A stretch of DNA of 61,188 bases from Streptomyces triticagri (GTDB lineage: Bacteria; Actinomycetota; Actinomycetes; Streptomycetales; Streptomycetaceae): contig NZ_QUAK01000068.1 in assembly GCF_003429565.1 (NCBI RefSeq), forward strand, positions 1 to 61,188. The letters run 5' to 3'. This document shows positions 47,650 through 56,638 of this stretch, in pieces (position 1 is the first letter of the stretch; the number at the start of each line of letters is the position of its first letter). The position numbers and the translations under genes were made by a program. The notes beneath the pieces are model-generated. The model was not told the DNA's origin. It was given only the letters and a program-made list of their open reading frames with translations, and ran no database searches.

Positions 47650-48804
47650 GTGGACCTCGAGTACAGCGAGGAAGAGGAAGAGTTCCGGTCGAGGCTGCGG
47701 GAGTGGCTCGGCAAGGTGCTGCCCGGCCTCCCGCCGAAGCCGGACCCCACCGACTGGCCGGGCCGCCGCGCCTACGACCTCGGCTGGCAGCGGATGCTGT
47801 ACGACGCCGGATACGCGGGCCTGCACTGGCCGGTCGACGCGGGCGGCCGCGGCGCCACGCCCACCCAGCACCTCATCTATCTGGAGGAGACCGAACGCGC
47901 GGGCGCCCCCTATGTCGGCGCCAACTTCGTCGGCCTGCTGCACGCCGGACCCACCATCGCCGCCGAGGGCACCGAGGAGCAGCGGCGCCGCTGGCTGCCG
48001 CCCGTGCTGCGCGGCGACGAGGTCTGGTGCCAGGGCTTCAGCGAACCGGACGCCGGCTCCGACCTGGCCGCGCTGCGCACCCGCGCGGTGCGCGACGGTG
48101 ACCACTATGTGGTCACCGGCTCCAAGATCTGGACCTCGCACGCCGAGGTCGCCGACTGGTGCGAACTCCTCGTCCGCACCGACCCGTCCGCGCCCAAGCA
48201 CCGCGGCATCAGCTGGCTCGCGATGCCCATGGACGCACCCGGTATCACCGTGCGGCCGCTGCGCACCCTCGCCGGATCCACCGAATTCGCCGAGGTGTTC
48301 CTCGACGACGTACGCATACCGGTCGCGAACCGGGTCGGCGCGGAGAACGACGGCTGGCGCGTCACCATGGTCACCCTGTCCTTCGAGCGCGGCACCGCCT
48401 TCGTCGGCGAGGTCGTCGCCTGCCGCCGCACCCTGGGCCGACTCGCCGCGCGCGCACGGGAGAACGGCCGCTGGGACGACGCCGTACTGCGCCGCAGGCT
48501 CGGCAGACTCAGCGCCGAATTCACCGCCCTGTGGCGCCTCACCCAGTGGAACGTCTCCGAGGCCCAGGCCACCGGCGGCGTCCCCGGCACCGGCGGCTCC
48601 GTCTTCAAGCTCCGCTACTCGCACGCCCGTCAGGAGCTCTACGACACGGCCGCCGAGGTCCTCGGACCCGACGCCCTCGACCTGGGCGAGGAGTGGACCG
48701 CCGACCGGCTCAGCTCCCTCTCGTACACCATCGCCGCCGGCACCTCGCAGATCCAGCAGAACATCGTGGCCGAGCGGGTGCTCGGACTGCCGAAGGGGCG
48801 GTGA
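47650..48804 (+). CDS. acyl-CoA dehydrogenase, larger partner of a pair
   Basis: A 384-residue flavoprotein. N-terminal EEEFRSRLREWLGKVLP; FSEPDAGSDLAALRTRAV; C-terminal YTIAAGTSQIQQNIVAERVL. The common EGT catalytic position reads AGT, and TLSFERGTAF holds a Glu at the alternative site used by steroid-type FadE enzymes. The start GTG is 13 bp after the amidohydrolase stop. It is followed immediately by a shorter dehydrogenase-like gene, the arrangement of heteromeric (alpha2-beta2) dehydrogenases. Confidence 0.92.
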   Translation: MDLEYSEEEEEFRSRLREWLGKVLPGLPPKPDPTDWPGRRAYDLGWQRMLYDAGYAGLHWPVDAGGRGATPTQHLIYLEETERAGAPYVGANFVGLLHAGPTIAAEGTEEQRRRWLPPVLRGDEVWCQGFSEPDAGSDLAALRTRAVRDGDHYVVTGSKIWTSHAEVADWCELLVRTDPSAPKHRGISWLAMPMDAPGITVRPLRTLAGSTEFAEVFLDDVRIPVANRVGAENDGWRVTMVTLSFERGTAFVGEVVACRRTLGRLAARARENGRWDDAVLRRRLGRLSAEFTALWRLTQWNVSEAQATGGVPGTGGSVFKLRYSHARQELYDTAAEVLGPDALDLGEEWTADRLSSLSYTIAAGTSQIQQNIVAERVLGLPKGR

Positions 48805-48809
48805 CCGGC

Positions 48810-49712
48810 ATGCACTTCCAACTCACCGACGACCAGCGGGCCTTGAGGGCGGGCGTACGGCAGCTGCTCGAGGGCCGCTTCGGACGGGACGCGCTTCGGG
48901 CCGCCGTGGACGGGTCCGAGCGGCAGGGCGGCCCGGCGCTCGACCGGGAGCTGTGGCGGGAGCTCGGCGAGGCAGGCTTCTTCGCGCTGCGACTGCCCGA
49001 GAAGGAGGGCGGGGTCGGACTGGGACTCCCCGAGGCCGTGCTCGCCTTCGAGGAGGCCGGCCGGGTACTGCTGCCGGGCCCACTGGTCGCCACCGAGCTG
49101 GCGGCCGCCACGGTGCCCGGCGCCGCGGCCGGTACGACCGTGGTCACCCGCGCCGAAGGCCCCCTGGTGGCATGGCTCGACGCCGCCGACGTAGTGCTCG
49201 GCGACGTGGCGGGAGCTCGCCCCGTACGGTCCGTCGACCCGCTCACGCCACTGCACCGGGTGCCGTTCGAGCCCCGTCCGTCGCCGCCTGCCGACACGGC
49301 GGCACACGATCCCGCCGGGGTCCTGCTCACCGCCGCCGAGCAGCTCGGCAGCGCGGCCCGCAGCTGCGAGCTCGCGGTCCAACACGCCCGTCAGCGCGAA
49401 CAGTTCGGCCGCCCCATCGGCTCCTTCCAAGCGGTCAAACATCTTTGTGCCCAGATGCTGGTGCGCACCGAGACCGCACGCGCCGCCGTCTACGCGGCCG
49501 CGGTCACCGGCGACCCGCTGGAGGCCGCGGGCGCCCGGCTGCTCGCCGACGAGGCGGCGGTCCGCGGAGCCCGCGACTGCCTCCAGGTGTGCGGCGGCAT
49601 GGGCTTCACCTGGGAGTCCGACGTCCATCTGCATCTCAAGCGGGCCTGGCTGCGCACCGAACTCGGCCCGTCGGCGGCAGCGTCGGAGGAAGCGCTCGCC
49701 GCGGCGCTGTGA
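48810..49712 (+). CDS. acyl-CoA dehydrogenase-like protein, smaller partner of a pair
   Basis: A 300-residue protein, shorter than normal dehydrogenases (~380) with a reduced middle (beta) domain, as in the small subunits of heteromeric FadE pairs. Conserved features: FQLTDDQRALRAGVRQLL, QHARQREQFGRPIGSFQAVK (FAD region) and CGGMGFTWESDVHLHLKRA. The ATG 48810 has well-spaced AAGGGG; a GTG at 48801 overlapping the previous stop is the alternative. Likely stoichiometric partner of the preceding gene product. Confidence 0.9.
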   Translation: MHFQLTDDQRALRAGVRQLLEGRFGRDALRAAVDGSERQGGPALDRELWRELGEAGFFALRLPEKEGGVGLGLPEAVLAFEEAGRVLLPGPLVATELAAATVPGAAAGTTVVTRAEGPLVAWLDAADVVLGDVAGARPVRSVDPLTPLHRVPFEPRPSPPADTAAHDPAGVLLTAAEQLGSAARSCELAVQHARQREQFGRPIGSFQAVKHLCAQMLVRTETARAAVYAAAVTGDPLEAAGARLLADEAAVRGARDCLQVCGGMGFTWESDVHLHLKRAWLRTELGPSAAASEEALAAAL

Positions 49713-50155
49713 CCGGAGTGAGGGGTGGGCGCGCCAATCCCGCGCAGCCGCCTGACGGTTACTCAGAGCGAGGCTTTGAGCAGTCGCCCGCCTCGATATC
49801 GGGTTGTGTCCCGGAACGCGATCGTCACGGCCCGGAGTCGGGCAACTGCTCCGGTACGCTCCGTGGGGTGCGATCGGTGCTGTGGTTGAGCCGGACCGGA
49901 GCTGCCCTCGGGGCCGCCCCGAAGCCCCGGATGCCCGCCGCTCGTACGGCCATTCCCTCTCGTACGCCCAGGTGTTCGACACCCCGCGAAGTGCGTCGCA
50001 CAGTATGCCGCACCCGTACTCCTTCGCGCTGGAATATGCCCGAAGCGCTTGTTGGGGTGACTGTACGTCAACCATGCTGTCTCACACGGGGGTCACGGTG
50101 CGTGACTCCGAGGAGACACGAGGCGATGTGTCCGCCGGTTCGGATGGTGTGAGCG
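49713..50155. other. 443-bp gap, no gene recognised
   Basis: Contains a degenerate CTGACG-GTT-ACTCAG (49752-49766) that matches one half of the regulon palindrome, and the promoter region of the HATPase gene. The A/T-richer section near 49980-50080 may hold the promoter. Reading frames on either strand are unlike known proteins. Confidence 0.4.
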
Positions 50156-50611
50156 GTGCAGGTGCTTCAAGTGCAGACGGAGGTCGCGCCCGACCCCGCG
50201 GAGGTGGGGCGCGCCAGACGGTGGGCGAGGTCCCGGCTCGTGGGCAGCGGCATAGGAGCCGACGAGCCGCTGGCCGAGACCCTGGTCCTGATCATCTCGG
50301 AACTCGTCACCAATGCCGTGGTGCACACGGGCAGTCCGGCGGTCTTGCGCATCCAGCTCCCCGGGTGTTCCGGGGCCTGTCCGGGCACGGTGCGGGTGGA
50401 GGTCGCCGACGCCAGCGCCCGGCCCCCGCAGCCCCGGCACGCGGACGGCGAGGAGACGAACGGCCGTGGGCTCGAGCTCGTCGAGGGGCTCGCCGACCGC
50501 TGGGGCTGGCAGCAGGAGAGCGGCGGCAAGCGCATCTGGTGCGAACTGGACCACTGCGCGGCCGGCGTGGAGGCGGTCCCCACGGGCAGTGCGGTCGCCT
50601 TTCCGGTCTGA
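50156..50611 (+). CDS. HATPase_c-domain anti-sigma-like regulatory protein (RsbW type)
   Basis: A 151-residue protein: ISELVTNAVVHTGSP (N-box), VRVEVADASARPP (G1-like) and NGRGLELVEGLADRWGW (G2). This is the GHKL fold of SpoIIAB/RsbW-like serine kinases, common as orphans in Streptomyces. Its partner is unknown; the STAS protein at 42135 is the only antagonist-type gene in view. GTG start. Confidence 0.88.
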   Translation: MQVLQVQTEVAPDPAEVGRARRWARSRLVGSGIGADEPLAETLVLIISELVTNAVVHTGSPAVLRIQLPGCSGACPGTVRVEVADASARPPQPRHADGEETNGRGLELVEGLADRWGWQQESGGKRIWCELDHCAAGVEAVPTGSAVAFPV

Positions 50612-50929
50612 ACGGCCGGCGAGGCCATTGCTCGCGCAATCACCGAAGTGGGTGTTGACGCGAGGTGTCCGATTGATCACCCTTGTGGCAGCGAATCCGC
50701 CGCGAGGGGATGTCGAGGGCGCCGCCGACGACTCGGCAGTACTCGGCAAGTGCGGTTCGCCGCCGGCGACCGGTCCCCTCGGGGCGATGACGGGAAGCGG
50801 ACGCCGCAGCGGGTGGCGGCGCACGATGCCGCGCTCGGGGCGCCATCATCGCGCCGCCATCCCGCCGCGATCCCCCTGGCGCGCACGGGCTTCGGGATCT
50901 GAAGTGCCGCCCGTCCGCGGCACTTCCCC
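50612..50929. other. 318-bp convergent intergenic region with terminator
   Basis: No gene supported. A 10-bp-stem hairpin (50901-50926) sits 4 bp beyond the stop of the minus-strand cyclase gene and can serve both strands. Confidence 0.5.
50901..50926. terminator. terminator hairpin GAAGTGCCGC-CCGTCC-GCGGCACTTC
   Basis: A perfect 10-bp stem just past the cyclase stop codon between convergent genes. Confidence 0.75.
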
Positions 50930-51856
50930 TCACAGCACCGCCACCGGCGCCACCGGTGTCCCCGTGGCGCCCACGAAGGGCTCGGGCATGGCCGACAGCA
51001 GGAAGGCGTGACGCGATTCCTGTGCACAGGCTGTGGACAGTTCCTCGAGATTGAAGTTCTGGCCCTGCAGCATGCCCATCTCCACCAGGTGCAGGGCGTG
51101 CACCGGGAGCCACAGGTTCTCGATCTCCGGGGGGAAGATCTCGAAGGTCAGGGTGTCGTTGGCGACGGCCGCCACGTCCCGGGCGTGGAACCACTCCGGG
51201 GTACGGATCGAGAGCCCGGGGGACGGATAGCCGTACGCGTGATGGTCGCCGGCCAGACTCAGCTGCAACTGGCCCGTGCGGACCAGGACGATGTCGCCCG
51301 CGCCCACCGTGACCCGGCCGAACTCGGCTGCCTCGTCCAGGTCTTCGGGCGTCACCGCGTGGTTCCCCGGCAGCCGGTCGAGGCCCTTCGCGCGGGCCAC
51401 GTCGAGCAGGACGCCGCGCGAGACGAGGTGCGGCACCTTGTCGATTCCGCTGAACTCGGCGCCGTGGTGTGCGGTGATCGAATCGGCCGGGCGGCCGTTG
51501 TAGATCCGGCCCGAGTGCGACGCATGGGGCAGCGCATCCCAGTGGGTGGCCGACTGCAGGCCCAGGGTCACCAGATCGTCGCTGCAGGCCACCGTGCCCG
51601 GGCCGAAGATCTCCTGGTTGATCTGCACCATCGCGTGCACCGGGTTGATGCGCCCGGGGATCACCCCGGTCTGGATGCCGTCCTGGCGCAGCGGCAGGCC
51701 GAGCGGTATGCGCCGGCCGGAGGTGACGGTCGTGGCGGCGGCGCGGACCACCTCGTCGGTGATCAGGTTGAGGGTGCCGATCTCGTCGTCGGCGCCCCAA
51801 CGGCCCCAGTTGTTCACGCGCTTGGCGATGTCGTGGAACTCGGCGGGCAGGCCCAT
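50930..51856 (-). CDS. cyclase-family (kynurenine formamidase-like) hydrolase
   Basis: A 308-residue metal-dependent hydrolase-like protein. SATHWDALPHASHSG corresponds to the family motif (G/A)TH-x-D-x-P-x-H that binds metal; PLRQDGIQTG and WFHARDVAAVANDTLTFEIF are also typical. Relatives act on cyclic amides, isatin or polyketide rings; a ring-opening or lactone-hydrolysing step in the catabolic cluster is plausible. Divergent from the SDR gene and sharing a regulon-type operator with it. Confidence 0.88.
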   Translation of the reverse strand: MGLPAEFHDIAKRVNNWGRWGADDEIGTLNLITDEVVRAAATTVTSGRRIPLGLPLRQDGIQTGVIPGRINPVHAMVQINQEIFGPGTVACSDDLVTLGLQSATHWDALPHASHSGRIYNGRPADSITAHHGAEFSGIDKVPHLVSRGVLLDVARAKGLDRLPGNHAVTPEDLDEAAEFGRVTVGAGDIVLVRTGQLQLSLAGDHHAYGYPSPGLSIRTPEWFHARDVAAVANDTLTFEIFPPEIENLWLPVHALHLVEMGMLQGQNFNLEELSTACAQESRHAFLLSAMPEPFVGATGTPVAPVAVL

Positions 51857-51898
51857 GGCGCACTCCGTAAGTCCGGGAATCGATTCGGCTCCGCGGCC

Positions 51899-51944
51899 TT
51901 GTGCTCGTACGACCGGTGCCCCATAGAATCTAACGGTCCGTCAG
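51899..51944 (+). promoter_or_regulatory. promoter and regulon operator of the SDR-ADH operon
   Basis: TTGTGC (51899-51904) and TAGAAT (51924-51929), 19 bp apart, form a possible promoter. The operator CTAACG-GTC-CGTCAG (51930-51944), one mismatch from the palindrome, begins directly after the -10, where a bound repressor would block the polymerase. Confidence 0.55.
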
Positions 51945-51966
51945 AAACCGCGGGAAGGGGCCGGAC

Positions 51967-52878
51967 GTGGGGAACTTCTTGGCAGGCAAGGCAGTCGCCG
52001 TCACCGGCGCCGGACGCGGCATCGGCCGGGCGGTCGCGCTCGCCGCAGCGGCCGAGGGCGCGAAGGTCGTCGTCAACGACTACGGAGTACCGATCGAGGG
52101 CGGCGAACCGGCGAGCGAGATCGCCGAATCGGTGGTCAAGGAGATCGAGGCGGCGGGCGGCGAGGCCGTCGCGGTGGCCGACGACATCTCCACGATGGAC
52201 GGCGGCCAGAGGGTCGTCGACACCGCGCTCACCCGCTACGGCCGCATCGACGGAGTCGTCTGCGTCGCCGGGATCCTGCGCGAGCGCATGCTGTTCAACA
52301 TGTCCGAGCAGGAGTGGGACCCGGTGGTCGCCACCCACCTCAAGGGCACCTTCACGGTCTTCCGCGCCGCATCGGCCGTGATGCGCAAGCAGGGCTCCGG
52401 CACCTTGATCGGCTTCACCAGCGGCAACCATCAGGGCAGCGTCGCCCAGGCCAACTACTCGGCGGCCAAGGGCGGCATCATCTCCCTGGTCCGCAGCGCG
52501 GCCCTCGGCCTGCACAAGTACGGCGTGACCGCGAACGCCGTCGCGCCCGTGGCCCGTACCCGGATGTCCGCCAACGTCCCCATGGAGCTCAAGGAGATCG
52601 GCGAACCCGAGGACGTGGCGGCCCTCGTCACCTATCTGCTCAGCGACCGGGCGCGCGAGGAGCGGATCACCGGGCAGGTCTACACGATCGCCGGTCCCAA
52701 GATCGCGGTGTGGGCGCAGCCCCGCGAACTGCGTGCCGGATACGCGGAAGGGCCCTGGACGCCGGAGCGGATCGCCGACTTCCTGCCCGGCACGGTCGGG
52801 ACGGATCCCATGCCGCTGCTCGAGCAGGTGGAGCGGATGGCGCAGGCGGCGGCTGCGAAGGCCCGCCCCAACTCGTAG
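51967..52878 (+). CDS. short-chain dehydrogenase/reductase (3-hydroxyacyl-CoA dehydrogenase-like)
   Basis: A 303-residue SDR. TGAGRGIGRAVAL binds NAD(P); Tyr and Lys of NYSAAKGG are catalytic. VVNDYGVPIEGGEP and the long C-terminal tail resemble the SDR domain of multifunctional beta-oxidation enzymes (17-beta-HSD type 4). GTG start with GGGAAGGGG. The stop is inside the first copy of an 18-bp tandem duplication. Probably oxidises a hydroxyacyl-CoA in the pathway. Confidence 0.92.
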   Translation: MGNFLAGKAVAVTGAGRGIGRAVALAAAAEGAKVVVNDYGVPIEGGEPASEIAESVVKEIEAAGGEAVAVADDISTMDGGQRVVDTALTRYGRIDGVVCVAGILRERMLFNMSEQEWDPVVATHLKGTFTVFRAASAVMRKQGSGTLIGFTSGNHQGSVAQANYSAAKGGIISLVRSAALGLHKYGVTANAVAPVARTRMSANVPMELKEIGEPEDVAALVTYLLSDRAREERITGQVYTIAGPKIAVWAQPRELRAGYAEGPWTPERIADFLPGTVGTDPMPLLEQVERMAQAAAAKARPNS

Positions 52879-52896
52879 GCCCGCCCCAACTCGTAG
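52861..52896 (+). repeat. 18-bp perfect tandem duplication spanning the SDR stop codon
   Basis: GCCCGCCCCAACTCGTAG occurs twice in direct succession; the first copy encodes the last residues and TAG stop of the SDR gene, the second is non-coding. Confidence 0.95.
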
Positions 52897-52926
52897 CCCG
52901 TGGTCAGGAGCCGGAGGAGGCGTCCG

Positions 52927-53997
52927 ATGCGCGCAGTGGTGTTCGACGGGAAAGAGGTCCAGGTCGTCGACGATCTGGAGGTACGGGACCCGGGGCCCGG
53001 TGAGGTGCTCGTCGCCGTCGCCGCGGCCGGGCTGTGCCACAGCGATCTGTCCGTGGTGGACGGGACGATCCCGTTCCCGGTGCCGGTCGTGCTCGGGCAC
53101 GAGGGGGCGGGGGTGGTCGAGGCGGTCGGCGAGGGCGTGCGGCATGTCGCCCCCGGCGACCATGTCGCGCTGTCCACGCTCGCCAACTGCGGTGCCTGTG
53201 CGCAGTGCGACCGCGGGCGGCCGACGATGTGCCGCAAGGCGATCGGGCGGCCGGGGCGGCCGTTCACGCGCGGCGGGGAGCCGGTGTACCAGTTCGCGGC
53301 CAACTCGGCGTTCGCCGAGCGCACCGTCGTCAAGGCCGTCCAGGCGGTGAGGATCCCGCCGGAGGTCCCGCTGACCTCCGCGGCGCTCATCGGCTGCGCG
53401 GTCCTGACCGGGGTCGGGGCGGTACTGAACCGGGCCCGGGTCGACCGCGGCGACAGCGTCGTCGTCATCGGGGCCGGCGGCATCGGACTCAATGTGCTCC
53501 AAGGGGCCCGGATAGCCGGGGCGTTGACGGTGATCGCGGTGGACGCGAACGCCGAGAAGGAGGCGGTGGCGCGGCAGTTCGGCGCGACCCACTTCGTCGA
53601 TGCGAGTACGGCCGACGGGGGTGTGGAGGAGGCCGTGCGGGCCGTGCTGCCGGAGGGCGCCGACCACGTCTTCGAGTGCGTCGGCAGCACCGCCCTGGTG
53701 CGGCAGGCGATCGATCTGCTCGGGCGGCGCGGGCAGGCGGTGCTGCTCGGGATGGCGGCGCCGGACGCGGAGGCGAGCTTCCTGCCGGCCGGGCTGTTCC
53801 TGGACAAGTCGATCCTGGGGTGCCGCTATGGGGCTGCTCGGCCGCAGCGGGATGTGGGGTTGTACGCGGCGCAGTACCTTGCCGGGAGGCTGTTGTTGGA
53901 TGAGCTTGTCACTCGGACGTATGAGGTGGAGGACTTCGCGTCGGCGGTGAGCGATGCGAGGGCCGGGCGGCTGGCTCGGGGGGTTCTTACGTTCTGA
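52927..53997 (+). CDS. zinc-dependent alcohol dehydrogenase
   Basis: A 356-residue MDR-family enzyme. Catalytic zinc ligands in AAGLCHSDLSVVDG and GHEGAGVVEAVG; structural zinc site CGACAQCDRGRPTMC with four Cys; NAD site VIGAGGIGLNVLQGA. It resembles actinobacterial class III-like and mycothiol/aryl-alcohol types. ATG 52927 follows GGAGGAGG. In operon with the SDR, so an alcohol or hydroxyl group is oxidised in the pathway. Confidence 0.94.
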   Translation: MRAVVFDGKEVQVVDDLEVRDPGPGEVLVAVAAAGLCHSDLSVVDGTIPFPVPVVLGHEGAGVVEAVGEGVRHVAPGDHVALSTLANCGACAQCDRGRPTMCRKAIGRPGRPFTRGGEPVYQFAANSAFAERTVVKAVQAVRIPPEVPLTSAALIGCAVLTGVGAVLNRARVDRGDSVVVIGAGGIGLNVLQGARIAGALTVIAVDANAEKEAVARQFGATHFVDASTADGGVEEAVRAVLPEGADHVFECVGSTALVRQAIDLLGRRGQAVLLGMAAPDAEASFLPAGLFLDKSILGCRYGAARPQRDVGLYAAQYLAGRLLLDELVTRTYEVEDFASAVSDARAGRLARGVLTF

Positions 53998-54033
53998 CTC
54001 CTGGTGTCTGCGGTCGGGTGGTGGTTGCGTTTT

Positions 54034-54080
54034 CCAGCCCGGCGCTGGGGCGCCTTGTCCTCAAGCGCCGGACGGGGTTG
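54034..54080. terminator. dispersed repeat acting as terminator between convergent genes
   Basis: CCAGCCCGGCGCTGG hairpin next to ccttgtcctcaagcgccgga (54053-54072), the reverse complement of the repeat at 3684-3804. It lies between the alcohol dehydrogenase and the convergent GlxA-family gene. Confidence 0.65.
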
Positions 54081-54255
54081 ATGTGGTGGGCGGCGCCGGT
54101 GACCGTCACGGCGGTGCCTGCCGGCCCCGGGGCGGGCAAGTGCCCCGGCCGGCGCCTCGAGTTCGGCCGCACGGCCCACGAAATCGCTCGTCTCACGCGG
54201 AAGATCGGTCAGCACCCGTCGAGTCTCGCCGAGAGATGCGCGCCGCGTCCCGCGG

Positions 54256-55236
54256 TCAGCGGAAGGTACGGCGGTACGCGGTGGGGCTGACGCCCAGGGA
54301 GCGCTGGACGTGGGCGCGCAGCGACTGGGCCGTGGCGAAGCCGGCGTCGCGGGCCACGGCCTCGATGGGCAGGTCGGTGGACTCGAGCAGGTGCCGGGCG
54401 CGCTCCACGCGCTGACGGGTCAGCCAGGCGCCGGGGGAGAGGCCGACCTCTTCGCGGAAGCGGCGGGTGAAGGTGCGTACCGACATGGACTGGCGCTCGG
54501 CCAGGTCGCGCAGCTGGAGCGGCTCCTGCAGGCGGGCGAGCGCCCAGGCGCGGGCGGCGGCGGTGGACGCGACCTGGGGCTCGGGCACAGGGCGGTCCAC
54601 GTACTGGGCCTGGCCGCCGTCCCGGTGCGGTGGTACGACCGTGCGGCGGGCCACGTCGTTGGCGATGCCAGAGCCGTGGTCGCGGCGCACGATGTGCAGG
54701 CACAGGTCGATACCGGCCGCGACGCCCGCGGAGGTCAGCACGTCGCCGTCGTCGATGAACAGCACGTCCGCGTCGACCCGTACGGACGGGAAGAGCTGCT
54801 GGAAGTGCTCGGCGGACGCCCAGTGCGTGGTCGCGGGCCGGCCGTCCAGGAGGCCCGCCGCGGCGAGGACGTAGCCGCCGGTGCAGATGGAGACCATGCG
54901 GGTGCCGGGACGGACACGGGCGAGCGCCGACTCCAGCGGGTCGGTCAATCTGCCGTCGGTGAAGACCGGGCCGAGTTCGTACGAGGCGGGGACCACGACC
55001 GTGTCGGCGCGGGCCAGCTCCTCGGGGCCGTTCTCCACCAGGACCGAGAAGTCGGCGTCCGTGCGGACCGGGCCCGGCGGCCGTACGGAACAGGTGGTGA
55101 TCGTGTACAGCGGCTCGCCCTGGGCGGACCTTGCACGCCCGAAGATGCGCTGCGGGATGCCCAGCTCGAAGGGCAGACAGCCGTCCAGGGCGAGCACGGT
55201 CACGCGATGGGTCCTGGCCGCACGAGGTGGTGTCAT
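54256..55236 (-). CDS. GlxA-family AraC-type transcriptional regulator
   Basis: A 326-residue protein: an N-terminal DJ-1/PfpI-like domain (VSICTGGYVLAAAGLLDGR with the nucleophile-elbow Cys) and a C-terminal AraC helix-turn-helix pair (LRDLAERQSMSVRTFTRRF, IEAVARDAGFATAQSLRAHV). Such regulators control nearby transporters or catabolic genes. Divergent from the MFS gene at 55308 (71-bp gap), its likeliest target. Confidence 0.92.
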   Translation of the reverse strand: MTPPRAARTHRVTVLALDGCLPFELGIPQRIFGRARSAQGEPLYTITTCSVRPPGPVRTDADFSVLVENGPEELARADTVVVPASYELGPVFTDGRLTDPLESALARVRPGTRMVSICTGGYVLAAAGLLDGRPATTHWASAEHFQQLFPSVRVDADVLFIDDGDVLTSAGVAAGIDLCLHIVRRDHGSGIANDVARRTVVPPHRDGGQAQYVDRPVPEPQVASTAAARAWALARLQEPLQLRDLAERQSMSVRTFTRRFREEVGLSPGAWLTRQRVERARHLLESTDLPIEAVARDAGFATAQSLRAHVQRSLGVSPTAYRRTFR

Positions 55237-55307
55237 GGCCCGATCCTAGCGAACCATGTCCGTCGGGCCACTCGTGCGGCGAAGCCGCAGGCGGCAGGCT
55301 TCCTGTC

Positions 55308-56624
55308 GTGACACAGACAACTTCCGGACCCGAGGGCACCGCCGCACCGACCGTCCAGGGCACGCCCCCGCCGATACGGCGCCGCACGCCGCGCATCCAC
55401 CGCGCCTGGTTCGTCGCCGCCGTCGCGTTCGTGACGATCATCGGGGCGGCCGCGTTCCGCTCGCTGCCGGGTCTGCTCATCGATCCGCTGCACCAGGAGT
55501 TCGACTGGTCGCGCGGCACCATCGGCTTCGCGGTCTCGGTGAATCTGGCGCTCTACGGGCTCACCGCGCCCTTCGCCGCGGCCCTGATGGACCGTTTCGG
55601 CATCCGGCGCGTGGTGGCCGCGGCGCTCACCGTGATCTCCGTCGGATCGCTGCTCACGGTGTGGATGACGGCCGCCTGGCAGCTCATCCTCTACTGGGGA
55701 CTGCTGGTCGGGCTCGGCTCCGGATCGCTCGCCCTCGCCTTCGCCGCGACCGTCACCAACCGCTGGTTCACCGAGCGCCGCGGCCTGGTCACCGGCATCC
55801 TGACCGCCGCGAGCGCCTCCGGCCAGCTGATCTTCCTGCCGCTGCTGTCCTGGCTTGTCGAGCACCACGACTGGCGTCCGGCCGCCGTCACGGTCGCGCT
55901 GTCCGCGTTCCTGGTGGTGCCGTTCGTGTGGCTGCTGCTCCGCGACCACCCGGCGGACGTCGGCCTCGCGCCCTACGGTGCCACCGAGTTCGTGCCGAAG
56001 CCGCCGCCGGTGCCGGGAGCCGCCACGCGCGCGTTGAGGGTGCTTTTCTCCGCCGCCCGTACGGGTCCCTTCTGGCTGCTCGCCGGTACGTTCGCGATCT
56101 GCGGGGCGTCCACCAACGGCCTGATCCAGACCCACTTCGTACCGGCAGCGCACGACCACGGAATGCCGGTCACCGCCGCCGCCTCGCTGCTCGCCGTGAT
56201 CGGGGTCTTCGATGTGCTCGGCACGATCGCCTCCGGCTGGTTCACGGACCGCTTCGACGCCCGGCGCCTGCTCGCCGTCTACTACGCGCTGCGCGGCCTG
56301 TCGCTGCTCTTCCTGCCGATGCTGCTCGCGCCGAGCGTGCACCCGCCGATGGTCTTCTTCATCGTCTTCTACGGCCTCGACTGGGTCGCCACCGTGCCGC
56401 CCACGATGGCCCTGTGCCGTGCGCACTACGGCGAGGACAGCGCCATCGTCTTCGGCTGGGTCCTGGCCTCGCACCAGGTCGGCGCGGCCCTCGTCGCCTT
56501 CCTCGGCGGTATGGCCCGCGACGTCTTCGGCTCCTACGACGTCGTCTGGTACGCCTCGGGCGCCCTGTGCGCGGCCGCGGCGCTGATGGCGCTGGTGATC
56601 CGGAAGGGGAGGGCGGAGGTGTGA
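55308..56624 (+). CDS. MFS transporter (OxlT/monocarboxylate-like)
   Basis: A 438-residue, 12-helix major facilitator. FDWSRGTIGFAVSVNLALYG, NRWFTERRGLVTGILTAA and GWFTDRFDARRLLAVYYALR are typical of the OxlT/monocarboxylate group. It may import the acid used by the surrounding catabolic genes or serve the GlxA regulator's effector. GTG at 55308. Confidence 0.92.
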   Translation: MTQTTSGPEGTAAPTVQGTPPPIRRRTPRIHRAWFVAAVAFVTIIGAAAFRSLPGLLIDPLHQEFDWSRGTIGFAVSVNLALYGLTAPFAAALMDRFGIRRVVAAALTVISVGSLLTVWMTAAWQLILYWGLLVGLGSGSLALAFAATVTNRWFTERRGLVTGILTAASASGQLIFLPLLSWLVEHHDWRPAAVTVALSAFLVVPFVWLLLRDHPADVGLAPYGATEFVPKPPPVPGAATRALRVLFSAARTGPFWLLAGTFAICGASTNGLIQTHFVPAAHDHGMPVTAAASLLAVIGVFDVLGTIASGWFTDRFDARRLLAVYYALRGLSLLFLPMLLAPSVHPPMVFFIVFYGLDWVATVPPTMALCRAHYGEDSAIVFGWVLASHQVGAALVAFLGGMARDVFGSYDVVWYASGALCAAAALMALVIRKGRAEV

Positions 56625-56638
56625 GGCCGCTGCCTCGG

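Noticed and set aside
44607..47750. Minus-strand reading frame of 1047 codons over the CoA ligase and amidohydrolase region
   Set aside because: It is out of frame with the clear AMP-ligase gene and antisense to the amidohydrolase; Arg/Pro/Ala-rich translation typical of shadow frames in high-GC DNA.
46769..50152. Plus-strand reading frame of 1127 codons across the dehydrogenase pair
   Set aside because: Shifted by one base relative to three recognisable genes; its translation has no family motifs.
51020..51045. DnaA-like box TGTGGACAG
   Set aside because: Imperfect and inside the cyclase coding sequence.
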